The notes beneath the pieces are model-generated. The model was not told where the DNA came from and did not search any database. It saw only the letters and a program-made list of their open reading frames with translations. Below are positions 1 to 6,233 of a stretch of 19,628 nt of DNA, one piece after another; position 1 is the first letter of the stretch, and each line of letters opens with the position of its first letter. The stretch is taken from assembly GCA_963619935.1 (NCBI GenBank), contig CAVEYA010000030.1, positions 1-19,628 on the forward strand. Reading direction: 5' to 3'. The position numbers and the translations under genes are program-made. Origin of the DNA: RUG13091 sp963619935 (GTDB lineage Bacteria > Bacillota_I > Bacilli_A > RFN20 > CAG-826).

Positions 1-72
1 GTGTTATTTCTATTTCTAGTTTTATTTATTTCAAAAAGAAAGTTACTAAGTAGATTTACTAAAATTTTATAA
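1..72 (+). CDS. C-terminal end of a membrane protein (partial, starts outside the window)
   Basis: Reading from base 1 in frame 1 gives 23 codons and a TAA at 70-72. The first ten residues are wholly hydrophobic (VLFLFLVLFI) and are followed by a basic tail with five Lys/Arg (K12, R13, K14, R18, K21). This is the usual look of a last transmembrane helix with a positively charged cytoplasmic end. An intrinsic terminator starts at the stop codon, which supports a real gene end. The family cannot be told from so short a piece. Confidence 0.55.
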   Translation: MLFLFLVLFISKRKLLSRFTKIL

Positions 73-98
73 AGCTTTCCTATTAGGAAGGCTTTTTT
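71..98 (+). terminator. Intrinsic terminator of the partial upstream gene
   Basis: A 10-bp stem (71-80 with 86-95, one G-U pair) closes a 5-base loop and runs into six T at 93-98. It overlaps the stop codon of the upstream gene. It separates that gene from the transporter gene that follows. Confidence 0.85.
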
Positions 99-147
99 AT
101 AATTGCTTATATTTAAAATATTGTGTAACTTATAACAAAGGTTACTT

Positions 148-759
148 ATGGCAGAAAATATAAAACCATCCATTTTAAATAAAATTCTCAAATCAATTTT
201 AGCGGGAGCGCTGATTTCAACGGCTGGGGTTATTTATTTAAATTGTCCTAATAAAATAGTGGGAGCGTTCCTTTTTAGTGTTGGTTTATTAGGAGTATTC
301 TTATTAGACGCAAATTTGTTTACTGGTAAGATTGGCTATGTTAATTCTAAAAAGACAATTTTAGATAGTATGCTCTTTTTAGTTATTAATTTAGTTACTG
401 CTTTCTTAATTGGCTTATTATATCGCTTATATAAAGGTGAAGTTTCAACCGCTTTTGATTCAAGAATGGTCAAGCAGTGGTATCAATTATTATTAGACGG
501 AATTGGTTGTGGAGCGTTAATTTATATTGCGACTGAAAGTTATAAACAAATGAAATCAATCATTATTCCAATTATCTGTGTCGCAGGATTTATCCTTGCT
601 GGCTTTGAACATAGTATTGCGGATGCTTTCTATTTCGGTGCCTCTTCATTATCTTGGGAAGGTTTACTATATTTATTAATAGTTATTGTTGGAAACGCGA
701 TTGGTAGCTTAGTAATTAGATTTTTACAAGTCGGTATTAATAAATGTATTAAGAAATAG
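148..759 (+). CDS. Formate/nitrite transporter (FNT) family membrane protein, compact
   Basis: The 203-residue hydrophobic protein carries hallmarks of the FocA/NirC/FNT pentameric channel family, which moves small monovalent anions such as formate, nitrite or hydrosulfide across the cytoplasmic membrane. Visible are an N-terminal helix (about 14-32), the broken helix ending in LFTGK (57-61; family LFTGN), an inter-repeat helix (about 70-92), a GCGALIYIA segment (120-128; family LCNWLVCLA), the signature GFEHSIADAF (152-161) with the conserved channel His at 155, and GNAIG (182-186) in the last helix. The usual family length is about 250-285 residues, so loops and ends are trimmed while all six segments remain. 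Substrate cannot be assigned. A weak AAAGG lies 6 bases before the ATG, and no convincing -35/-10 pair was found. A hairpin terminator follows, so it is probably monocistronic. Confidence 0.82.
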   Translation: MAENIKPSILNKILKSILAGALISTAGVIYLNCPNKIVGAFLFSVGLLGVFLLDANLFTGKIGYVNSKKTILDSMLFLVINLVTAFLIGLLYRLYKGEVSTAFDSRMVKQWYQLLLDGIGCGALIYIATESYKQMKSIIIPIICVAGFILAGFEHSIADAFYFGASSLSWEGLLYLLIVIVGNAIGSLVIRFLQVGINKCIKK

Positions 760-788
760 TTTCTTACTATATAAACTTATGTGGCTAT

Positions 789-812
789 GGTGATATGTCA
801 CCTTTTATTTTT
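789..812 (+). terminator. Short hairpin terminator after the FNT gene
   Basis: A GGTGA/TCACC stem (789-793 with 798-802) with a 4-base loop is followed by TTTTATTTTT. The stem is only 5 bp, so termination may be leaky. The next promoter's -35 box begins at the end of the T run. Confidence 0.6.
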
Positions 813-839
813 GACAGATATATTTCTATCGCTTAAAAT
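811..839 (+). promoter_or_regulatory. Sigma-A type promoter of the zinc-ribbon membrane protein
   Basis: A perfect TTGACA (811-816) is separated by 17 bases from TAAAAT (834-839). The start of transcription would be near 846, leaving a leader of about 24 bases with GGAGTG at 859-864 ahead of the ATG at 870. Confidence 0.8.
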
Positions 840-869
840 CTAATTAAAGAAAAATATTGGAGTGTATTT

Positions 870-1286
870 ATGATAAATAAATGTTCTAAATGTGGATTTG
901 AAAGTGAAGGTAATAAATTTTGTCCTAACTGTGGACAAAAATTAGTTGACGAAGAATTAAATTTAGAAATAAATGAACAAAAGACCGCTAATGAAAGTTC
1001 TAAAAAAGGCAATTTTGCTTTAGCTGGAATGATTATTGGCATTGTAACTATTTGTTTATGGTTCATTGTTTATGTTAGCACTGCATGCGCAAACAATACT
1101 GATAATGCCGCTTCATTTAAATACACAGCATATTCATTATTAACTGTCTCATCAATTGTTGGCTTAGTATTTTCTTGTATTGGTGTTAGTAATAAAAAAG
1201 GCTTTGGAGTGCCTGGTATTATTACTAATGCTGTCGCAGTATTGTATTTATTAATTTATTGGTGCATATATTTCTTAAATGCTTAG
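870..1286 (+). CDS. Zinc-ribbon membrane protein of unknown function
   Basis: This 138-residue protein starts with a four-cysteine zinc ribbon (Cys 5, 8, 18 and 21, in two CxxC pairs), as in the zinc-ribbon_2 type domains common in Bacillota. An acidic linker (about 28-47) follows, then three hydrophobic helices (about 48-70, 86-106 and 113-136). The ribbon is therefore probably cytoplasmic and tethered to the membrane. GGAGTG sits 5-6 bases before the ATG, and a near-consensus promoter lies upstream. A terminator follows directly, so it is a single-gene unit. The fold is clear, but proteins of this plan have no agreed role. It lies just before a zinc-GTPase operon but is not transcribed with it, so a link to zinc supply is only a guess. 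Confidence 0.75.
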   Translation: MINKCSKCGFESEGNKFCPNCGQKLVDEELNLEINEQKTANESSKKGNFALAGMIIGIVTICLWFIVYVSTACANNTDNAASFKYTAYSLLTVSSIVGLVFSCIGVSNKKGFGVPGIITNAVAVLYLLIYWCIYFLNA

Positions 1287-1304
1287 AATTGATTAAAAAA
1301 TTAT

Positions 1305-1339
1305 AAAATCTTTCGTTAAATCGAAGGATTTTTTATTTT
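1305..1339 (+). terminator. Strong intrinsic terminator after the zinc-ribbon gene
   Basis: An 11-bp stem (1305-1315 with 1322-1332, one G-U pair) with a 6-base loop runs into TTTTTTATTTT. It isolates the following five-gene operon from upstream transcription. Confidence 0.88.
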
Positions 1340-1371
1340 CGAGCATTTTATTTTTAATTAAAAGAAATATG

Positions 1372-1382
1372 TGTTATATACT
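1372..1382 (+). promoter_or_regulatory. Candidate extended -10 promoter of the G3E GTPase operon
   Basis: TGT TATATA (TG at 1372-1373, -10 at 1375-1380) looks like an extended -10 element; TATACT at 1377-1382 is an overlapping alternative. No good -35 is present at the usual distance (TTTTAA or TTAATT only). Between the upstream terminator and the start codon I find no inverted repeat resembling the Zur box of Bacillota, so zinc control cannot be read from the DNA. Confidence 0.4.
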
Positions 1383-1406
1383 AATAGCGATAAGAAACAT
1401 AGTTTC

Positions 1407-1413
1407 AAAGGAG
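1407..1413 (+). promoter_or_regulatory. Ribosome binding site that fixes the start of the first G3E GTPase
   Basis: AAAGGAG lies 5 bases before ATG 1419. An upstream in-frame GTG at 1371 would add 16 residues before the beta strand that leads into the P-loop, lacks a binding site and overlaps the likely promoter, so 1419 is chosen. Confidence 0.8.
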
Positions 1414-1418
1414 TATTT

Positions 1419-2579
1419 ATGTTAAAAATTGATATTATCTCGGGATTCTTAGGGGCTGGCAAAACAACCTTAATCCGTAAATTATTTGAATCAGAAAAAA
1501 TTAAAAATGAACAAGTCGTCATTATTGAAAATGAATTTGGCGAGATTGGCATCGATGGAGCATTCTTAAAAGATGCAGGCATTAAGATTAAAGAAATTAA
1601 TGCAGGATGTATTTGTTGCTCCTTAGTGGGCGATTTTGAAAAGTCCATTGTGGAATTAAATAATACTTATCACCCAGATAGAATCATTATTGAACCTTCT
1701 GGAGTAGGAAAATTATCCGACATTATCACAGCGGTTAACAAAGTTAAATTAGAAGTAAAGATTAATATGTTAGTCACTGTTGTGGACACTAAAAAGGTCA
1801 AAATGTATTTGAAAAACTTTGGTGAATTCTTTAATAACCAAGTCTTATACGCAGACACAATTGTGTTAGCGAAAGTGGATACTTGTAAAGAAGAAAATAT
1901 TGAAGAAGCAGTGGAATTAATTAAGCAAGTAAACGAAAAAGCAAATATCATTACCACTAATATCAACGAATTAGATGCGAATAAATTAGTGGATTATCTT
2001 GAAGAAAAGGCTTCATTAAGAGATAAATTGATTGTCGAAACTGAAGAAGATGAAGAATGTGATGATCCAGATTGTTGTTGTCATCACCATCATCATGAAC
2101 ATGAAGAGCATGAATGTTGTCACCATCACGAACACCATCACGATGACGATGAAGAAGAACATGAACATGAATGTTGTCATCATCACCACGAAGGGGAAGA
2201 GCATGAATGTTGCCACCATCATGACCACGAAGAGCATGAATGTTGTCATCATGACCATGACCATCACGAACATCATCACCATCATGGACATGACGCAGAT
2301 GAAGTGTTTACCTCTTGGGGTATTGAAACACCACGTAGTTTCTCCATTAATCAATTAGAAGATTTCTTAAAAGCATTATGTGAAAACAATGATTTAGGTA
2401 TTGTTTTACGTAGTAAAGGTATCTTAAAAGCAAGTGATAATAATAAATGGTACTATTTTGATTTAGTCGCCGGCGATTATCAAATTAGATTAGGCGAACC
2501 AGATTATACAGGACGTGTTGTTGTAATTGGTTCTCATTTAAATGAAGACAAAGTTAAAGAATTGTTCTTAAAGAGATAA
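1419..2579 (+). CDS. G3E (CobW/ZNG1-like) metallochaperone GTPase with a His/Cys-rich metal-binding insertion
   Basis: The 386-residue protein has a complete COG0523 layout. It shows the P-loop GFLGAGKTT (9-17), the metal-binding CxCC motif (Cys 64, 66, 67 after NAG), the EPSG switch (92-95) and an AKVD base-specificity motif (151-154) in place of the usual NKxD/TKxD. A linker of about 80 residues (214-291) then holds 36 His and 12 Cys. The CobW C-terminal domain (about 296-386) begins VFTSW. Known family members use GTP hydrolysis to hand metal, often zinc, to client enzymes. The CxCC and His-rich linker support zinc here, but cobalt or nickel cannot be excluded. It heads a tightly packed operon whose second gene is a divergent G3E GTPase. 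The ATG is supported by AAAGGAG; an upstream in-frame GTG at 1371 is less likely. Confidence 0.88.
   Translation: MLKIDIISGFLGAGKTTLIRKLFESEKIKNEQVVIIENEFGEIGIDGAFLKDAGIKIKEINAGCICCSLVGDFEKSIVELNNTYHPDRIIIEPSGVGKLSDIITAVNKVKLEVKINMLVTVVDTKKVKMYLKNFGEFFNNQVLYADTIVLAKVDTCKEENIEEAVELIKQVNEKANIITTNINELDANKLVDYLEEKASLRDKLIVETEEDEECDDPDCCCHHHHHEHEEHECCHHHEHHHDDDEEEHEHECCHHHHEGEEHECCHHHDHEEHECCHHDHDHHEHHHHHGHDADEVFTSWGIETPRSFSINQLEDFLKALCENNDLGIVLRSKGILKASDNNKWYYFDLVAGDYQIRLGEPDYTGRVVVIGSHLNEDKVKELFLKR
2058..2291 (+). repeat. Repetitive His/Cys/Glu-rich coding segment (HECCHHH units)
   Basis: Within the first G3E GTPase, codons 214-291 are almost only His, Cys, Glu and Asp. HECCHHH occurs at residues 231-237, 250-256 and 262-268, and HECCHH at 273-278; pentahistidine runs sit at 222-226 and 285-289. 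The DNA is correspondingly repetitive (gagcatgaatgttgt and close variants), so unit number may vary between strains by slippage. Confidence 0.85.
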
Positions 2580-2582
2580 AAG

Positions 2583-3527
2583 ATGAAAAAAATACCAGTA
2601 TTTCTTGTGGGCGGTTTCCTTGATAGTGGGAAAACTAGCTATATACTTCATACTTTAAAAACTGACTTAGAAGGTAGGCAATTAAAAACCCTTTTAGTCT
2701 GTGCGGAAGAAGGAGAAGTAGAATATGACGAAGAAACATTAGATGTCACAAACACGGTAATTCGTTATATTGAAAATTTTGATGAATTTAATGGAAAAGC
2801 ATTAGATGATGCGATTAAAGAAGTTAAACCTGATCGTATTATTGTAGAACTTAACGGGATGTGGGATATTGGCGAAGTACAACTCCCAAAATCTGTTAAG
2901 TTATTGCAAACTATTCTCTTTGTCGATGGTGTTACTTTCCCCGTTTACTTCAATAATATGCGACAAAAGTTCAATGATATGATTAAAGTCGCACAAGTGT
3001 TATGCTTTACTAAAGTAAAAGATAAAAAAGAATTAGAATCATATCAAACGGCATTAAGGCTAATTAATCCTAATATGTCTTATTTCTTAGTGGATGAAAA
3101 GTATCAAATCAGTGAAGCTTTTGAAGCTCCAATACCTTATGATATTGATTCTCCAATTATTACCATTAAAGATGAAGATTTTGGCTTCTTTTATATTGAT
3201 TCTTATGATAATCATGACCGTTATGAAGGAAAAATGGTGGAATTTGATTGCTTAACTTTTGTGAGTGACAAATTTACTGATCATACTTTCTTGGTGGGAA
3301 GATGGATTATGAATTGTTGCCAAAACGATGTTCAATTATTTGGTATACCAGCGAAAATAGCGGGTCAAGATTGTCCAGTAAAAGACCAAGAATGGATTCA
3401 TATTGTAGGAACATTAAATTATGAATTTTCTGAACAATATAATGAAATTGAATTATTTATAACGCCAAAAGAAATTACTCCTATTCCGGCAAAAGAAAAA
3501 GTATTAAACTTAACCCCAAAACAATAA
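2583..3527 (+). CDS. Divergent G3E GTPase with YcgQ/DUF1980-like C-terminal domain
   Basis: The 314-residue protein opens with a G3E-type P-loop, GGFLDSGKTS (10-19), and has FTKVKD (142-147) as its base-specificity motif. It differs from a classic COG0523 protein: the CxCC motif is missing, and VELNG (88-92) replaces EPSG. From about 215 the protein changes to a domain reading GKMVEFDCLTF and GRWIMNCCQNDVQLFGIP, with a CC pair at 245-246. This resembles the C-terminal domain of the YcgQ/TIGR03943 (DUF1980) proteins, which pair with YcgR-like permeases; no such permease lies in this window. The start lies 3 bases after the preceding stop, with only a purine-rich AAAGAG in the upstream gene, so translation is probably coupled. 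A partner role in metal transfer with the first GTPase is inferred. The C-terminal assignment is from recall of the family pattern. Confidence 0.72.
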   Translation: MKKIPVFLVGGFLDSGKTSYILHTLKTDLEGRQLKTLLVCAEEGEVEYDEETLDVTNTVIRYIENFDEFNGKALDDAIKEVKPDRIIVELNGMWDIGEVQLPKSVKLLQTILFVDGVTFPVYFNNMRQKFNDMIKVAQVLCFTKVKDKKELESYQTALRLINPNMSYFLVDEKYQISEAFEAPIPYDIDSPIITIKDEDFGFFYIDSYDNHDRYEGKMVEFDCLTFVSDKFTDHTFLVGRWIMNCCQNDVQLFGIPAKIAGQDCPVKDQEWIHIVGTLNYEFSEQYNEIELFITPKEITPIPAKEKVLNLTPKQ

Positions 3528-3528
3528 T

Positions 3529-4713
3529 ATGGAATTAAAATTACAAGACTTACCATTTCAAAGAATTAAAGAAAAGATAAAAACTATTGAAATGCGTTTA
3601 AATGATGAAAGAAGAGAAAACATTCATCCAGGTGAAATATTAACTTTGTTAAATCAAATCACTGGTGAAACTTTAAACGCGGAAGTAGTGAAAGTTGAAC
3701 ACTTTTCTAATTTTATTGAGTTATATAAGCGTTACGATAAAAAAGAATTAGGATATTTAGAAAATGAAACCGCAGATGCGGACGATATGTTAAAATTCTA
3801 CAAAGTAGAACAAATTAATAAATATGGAGTATTAGCCATCAAAATTGCATTAATTGAAGAAAAAAGAGAGTATATGAAAGAAGTTAGCAATCAAACATTA
3901 ACTGGCGAAAGAGCAGCCTATTCTTCTATTGATACAGAATTTATCAATTGCACTTTCAAAGATGGTGAGTCTCCATTAAAGGAAAGTAGACATATATCTG
4001 TTAAAAACTGTGCTTTTAAATGGAAATATCCTCTTTGGTATATTGATGATGTGGTGGTAAAAAATACTACTTGGTATAAAGAAAGTCGAAGTGGTGTTTG
4101 GTACACTAAAAACATTACTATCATTGATAGTGATATTAATGCGCCTAAACAATTTCGCCGTTGTGAAAATTTAACGATTCGTCATAGTAATATTCCAGAT
4201 GCACAAGAAACACTATGGGCATGTAACAATGTGATTATTGATAACATGTATGCCAAAGGCGATTACTTTGGTATGAACTGCAAAAATGTCAAAGTCTATA
4301 ATCTTCATATTGATGGTAATTACTGCTTTGATGGAGCAGAAAACTTAGAAATTCATAACTCTATCTTTAATAGCAAAGATTCCTTTTGGAATTGTAAAAA
4401 TGTAGTTATCTACAATTCCGTGATTAAAGGTGAATACTTAGCGTGGAATAGTGAAAATATCACATTTATCAATTGCGAATTAGAATCTAATCAAGGACTT
4501 TGCTATATTAAGGGAGTTAAACTCATTAATTGCAAAGTCAACAACACTGACCTTTGTTTTGAAAGATGTTCAGATGTAGACGCTGAGATAATTACTCAAG
4601 TAATTAGTATCAAAAATCCTTATAATGGCGTAATTCGTTGCAAAGGATATGATGAATTAATATTAGATGAGAAAGTAATTGACCCTAGCAAAGTCAAAAT
4701 AGAGATTATTTAA
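3529..4713 (+). CDS. ASCH-domain protein fused to a DUF3737 right-handed beta-helix
   Basis: Residues 1-109 look like an ASCH/DUF3850-type domain: K-x-I-K-TIEMRLNDERR (14-29), GE near 35-36, FIELYKRYDKKELGY (62-76) and KYGVLAIKIALI (98-109). ASCH folds bind RNA or modified nucleosides, and one member (YqfB) is an amidohydrolase. Residues 116-394 match DUF3737, starting MKEVSNQTLTGERAAYSS, with GESPLKESRHI (146-156) and FKWKYPLWY (163-171). Coils of about 19 residues then recur at FRRC 209, LWAC 229, FGMN 247, CFDG 266, FWNC 286, LAWN 304, LCYI 324 and LCFE 341, as in parallel beta-helices. The two parts usually occur as separate proteins. Met116 stands exactly where stand-alone DUF3737 proteins begin, so a shorter product from ATG 3874 is possible. 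No Shine-Dalgarno precedes the start, which lies 1 base after the previous stop. Confidence 0.72.
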   Translation: MELKLQDLPFQRIKEKIKTIEMRLNDERRENIHPGEILTLLNQITGETLNAEVVKVEHFSNFIELYKRYDKKELGYLENETADADDMLKFYKVEQINKYGVLAIKIALIEEKREYMKEVSNQTLTGERAAYSSIDTEFINCTFKDGESPLKESRHISVKNCAFKWKYPLWYIDDVVVKNTTWYKESRSGVWYTKNITIIDSDINAPKQFRRCENLTIRHSNIPDAQETLWACNNVIIDNMYAKGDYFGMNCKNVKVYNLHIDGNYCFDGAENLEIHNSIFNSKDSFWNCKNVVIYNSVIKGEYLAWNSENITFINCELESNQGLCYIKGVKLINCKVNNTDLCFERCSDVDAEIITQVISIKNPYNGVIRCKGYDELILDEKVIDPSKVKIEII

Positions 4714-4714
4714 G

Positions 4715-5881
4715 ATGTACGATTTTGATCAAATAATAGACCGTAAAAATACGAATTGTTATAAATGGGATTTATATCCAAATAAGTTACCAATGTGGGT
4801 AGCGGATATGGATTTTTCTGTGTGCCCAGAAATTTATCAAGCATTGAAAGAAAGATTAGATAAAAAAGTATTTGGCTATAACATAATTCCTGAAGATTGG
4901 TATGAAGCTTACATTGCTTGGTGGTCAAGAAGACATCATTTTAATATAAAAAAAGAATCGCTATTATTCTCAACAGGTGTAGTTCCAACGATTTCTAGTT
5001 GTGTAAGAGCCTTGACCAAAAGAGGCGATAAAGTTTTAATTCAAACCCCTGTTTATAATATTTTCTTTAATTCCATTATCAATAATGGAAGAGAAGTGTT
5101 AGAAGCTCCTTTAGTGTATCAAAATGGTGAATACCATGTTGACTTTATCGATTTAGAAAATAAGTTAAGTCAAGATGATGTCACAATGATGATTTTGTGC
5201 AATCCTCATAATCCAGTTGGCAAAATTTGGGATAAAGATACTTTGTCAAAGATTGGCGAATTATGTTTTAAACACCATGTAATTGTAATTAGTGATGAAA
5301 TACACTGCGATATCACTAAACCAGGAAAAGAATATATTTCTTTTGGTAGTGTGAATGACACTTGCTTAAATAATAGTGTGATTTGTTTAGCGCCAACAAA
5401 GGTATTTAACATTGCTGGCCTACAAACTTCTGCGATTGTAGTGAATAATCCTGAATTATATAAAAAAGTTTATAGAGCAATTAATAATGACGAGATTGCT
5501 GAGCCTAATAGCTTTGCTATTCAAGCTGCAGTAGCTGCTTTTAACAAAGGTGAAAAGTGGGCAAATGAGATGCGTGAATACGTTTTCTCTAATCGTGAAA
5601 TTGCTAAAGAATTTATTCAAAAAGAATTACCAATGTTGCATTTAGTTGATGGGGAAGCAACATATTTATTATGGGTTGATATTAGCAAAATTTGTGATGA
5701 CGCAACTAAGTTGACTGATTATTTAGAAAATGAAGTTGATTTAGTGGTGGCTAGCGGCAATAAATACGGCTCTAGTGGAAAACACTTTATTCGTATTAAT
5801 GTTGCTTGTCCAAAAGCGTTATTAACCGATGGCTTAAATAGATTAAAGAATGGTGTGAATAGTTTTATTAAGGGAAAGTAG
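4715..5881 (+). CDS. PatB/MalY-type PLP-dependent C-S beta-lyase (cystathionine beta-lyase-like)
   Basis: This 388-residue fold-type I PLP enzyme has the MWVADMDF signature (27-34) of the PatB/MalY branch, NPHNPVG (163-169), SDEIHCDI (193-200) with the PLP-contacting Asp194, and APTKVFNIAGLQ (226-237) with the Schiff-base Lys229. Length and motifs are full. Relatives cleave the C-S bond of cystathionine, cysteine or S-alkyl cysteines, giving pyruvate, ammonia and a thiol or sulfide; some are assigned as aminotransferases, so the exact substrate is open. It is cytosolic. The ATG lies 1 base after the stop of the ASCH-DUF3737 gene with no clear binding site, so it is translationally coupled. 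Being in an operon with two metal GTPases suggests thiol or sulfide chemistry connected to metal supply; this is inference. Confidence 0.88.
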   Translation: MYDFDQIIDRKNTNCYKWDLYPNKLPMWVADMDFSVCPEIYQALKERLDKKVFGYNIIPEDWYEAYIAWWSRRHHFNIKKESLLFSTGVVPTISSCVRALTKRGDKVLIQTPVYNIFFNSIINNGREVLEAPLVYQNGEYHVDFIDLENKLSQDDVTMMILCNPHNPVGKIWDKDTLSKIGELCFKHHVIVISDEIHCDITKPGKEYISFGSVNDTCLNNSVICLAPTKVFNIAGLQTSAIVVNNPELYKKVYRAINNDEIAEPNSFAIQAAVAAFNKGEKWANEMREYVFSNREIAKEFIQKELPMLHLVDGEATYLLWVDISKICDDATKLTDYLENEVDLVVASGNKYGSSGKHFIRINVACPKALLTDGLNRLKNGVNSFIKGK

Positions 5882-5882
5882 T

Positions 5883-6104
5883 ATGTGTTTCTTTAAAAAG
5901 AAAAAAAGAGAATTTATTAATTCAAAATTCCGTCTTGGTGAACGAGTTTCTTATTATAATTATCGCGAAAATTTAATTATTGGCACGGTTTATAAAGTTT
6001 ATAAAATTGATAATCATATTTATTACGATATCGATGTCGCAGGCCAATGCCCTTATCGTGATTACAAAGTAGATGAAGATATTATCTTTATTCAAAGCAA
6101 ATAA
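5883..6104 (+). CDS. Small basic protein, unknown function, possibly a small beta-barrel
   Basis: A 73-residue protein with a lysine-rich start (KKKKRE, 5-10) is followed by alternating strands: FRLGERVSYY (16-25), NLIIGTVYKVYKI (30-42), IYYDIDV (46-52) and a final DIIFIQ. The GERV and GTV pattern resembles SH3/KOW-like barrels, but I cannot name a family. The ATG is 1 base after the lyase stop, with AGGGAAAG (5871-5878) inside the lyase end as a fair binding site. It closes the five-gene operon. Base composition matches its neighbours, so it is probably a genuine gene. Confidence 0.6.
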   Translation: MCFFKKKKREFINSKFRLGERVSYYNYRENLIIGTVYKVYKIDNHIYYDIDVAGQCPYRDYKVDEDIIFIQSK

Positions 6105-6185
6105 AATAAGCCAATTGAGAAACTTTCTATATTAGTGAAGAGATTTATTCCTAATAACAAGAAATATTCCTAGAATTAACAAAAA

Positions 6186-6210
6186 ATGAGATTATGGCTC
6201 ATATTGTTTT
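6186..6210 (+). terminator. Weak hairpin, possible terminator of the five-gene operon
   Basis: ATGAG (6186-6190) can pair with CTCAT (6198-6202) around a 7-base loop, followed by attgtttta. The stem is short and AT-rich, so this is only a candidate. No better terminator is visible between 6105 and 6233. Confidence 0.3.
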
Positions 6211-6217
6211 ATTAAAT

Positions 6218-6230
6218 TAGATATAATCTA
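6218..6230 (+). promoter_or_regulatory. -10 box inside an inverted repeat, directly before the hydrolase start (leaderless candidate)
   Basis: A perfect TATAAT (6222-6227) ends 6 bases before ATG 6234, so transcription would start at or beside the start codon. It lies in the perfect inverted repeat TAGAT-ATA-ATCTA (6218-6230). No convincing -35 is seen at 15-19 bases, and there is no Shine-Dalgarno before the ATG. Confidence 0.45.
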
Positions 6231-6233
6231 GTC

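Noticed and set aside
1371..1418. Longer GTG start for the first G3E GTPase
   Set aside because: It lies in the likely promoter and has no binding site, while AAAGGAG before ATG 1419 places the P-loop at the usual distance from the start.
1335..1418. Zur-type zinc operator before the GTPase operon
   Set aside because: No palindrome resembling the Bacillota Zur consensus could be found by eye; zinc control is left open.
2016..2358. Open frames rich in Met, Val, Thr and Ile on both strands across the His/Cys-rich block
   Set aside because: They are alternative readings of the low-complexity His/Cys/Glu codons of the G3E GTPase; no binding site or promoter supports them.
6105..6185. Structured RNA in the gap after the 73-residue gene
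   Set aside because: Only a short TTATT-CCT-AATAA palindrome (6145-6157) is present, as expected by chance at this base composition.
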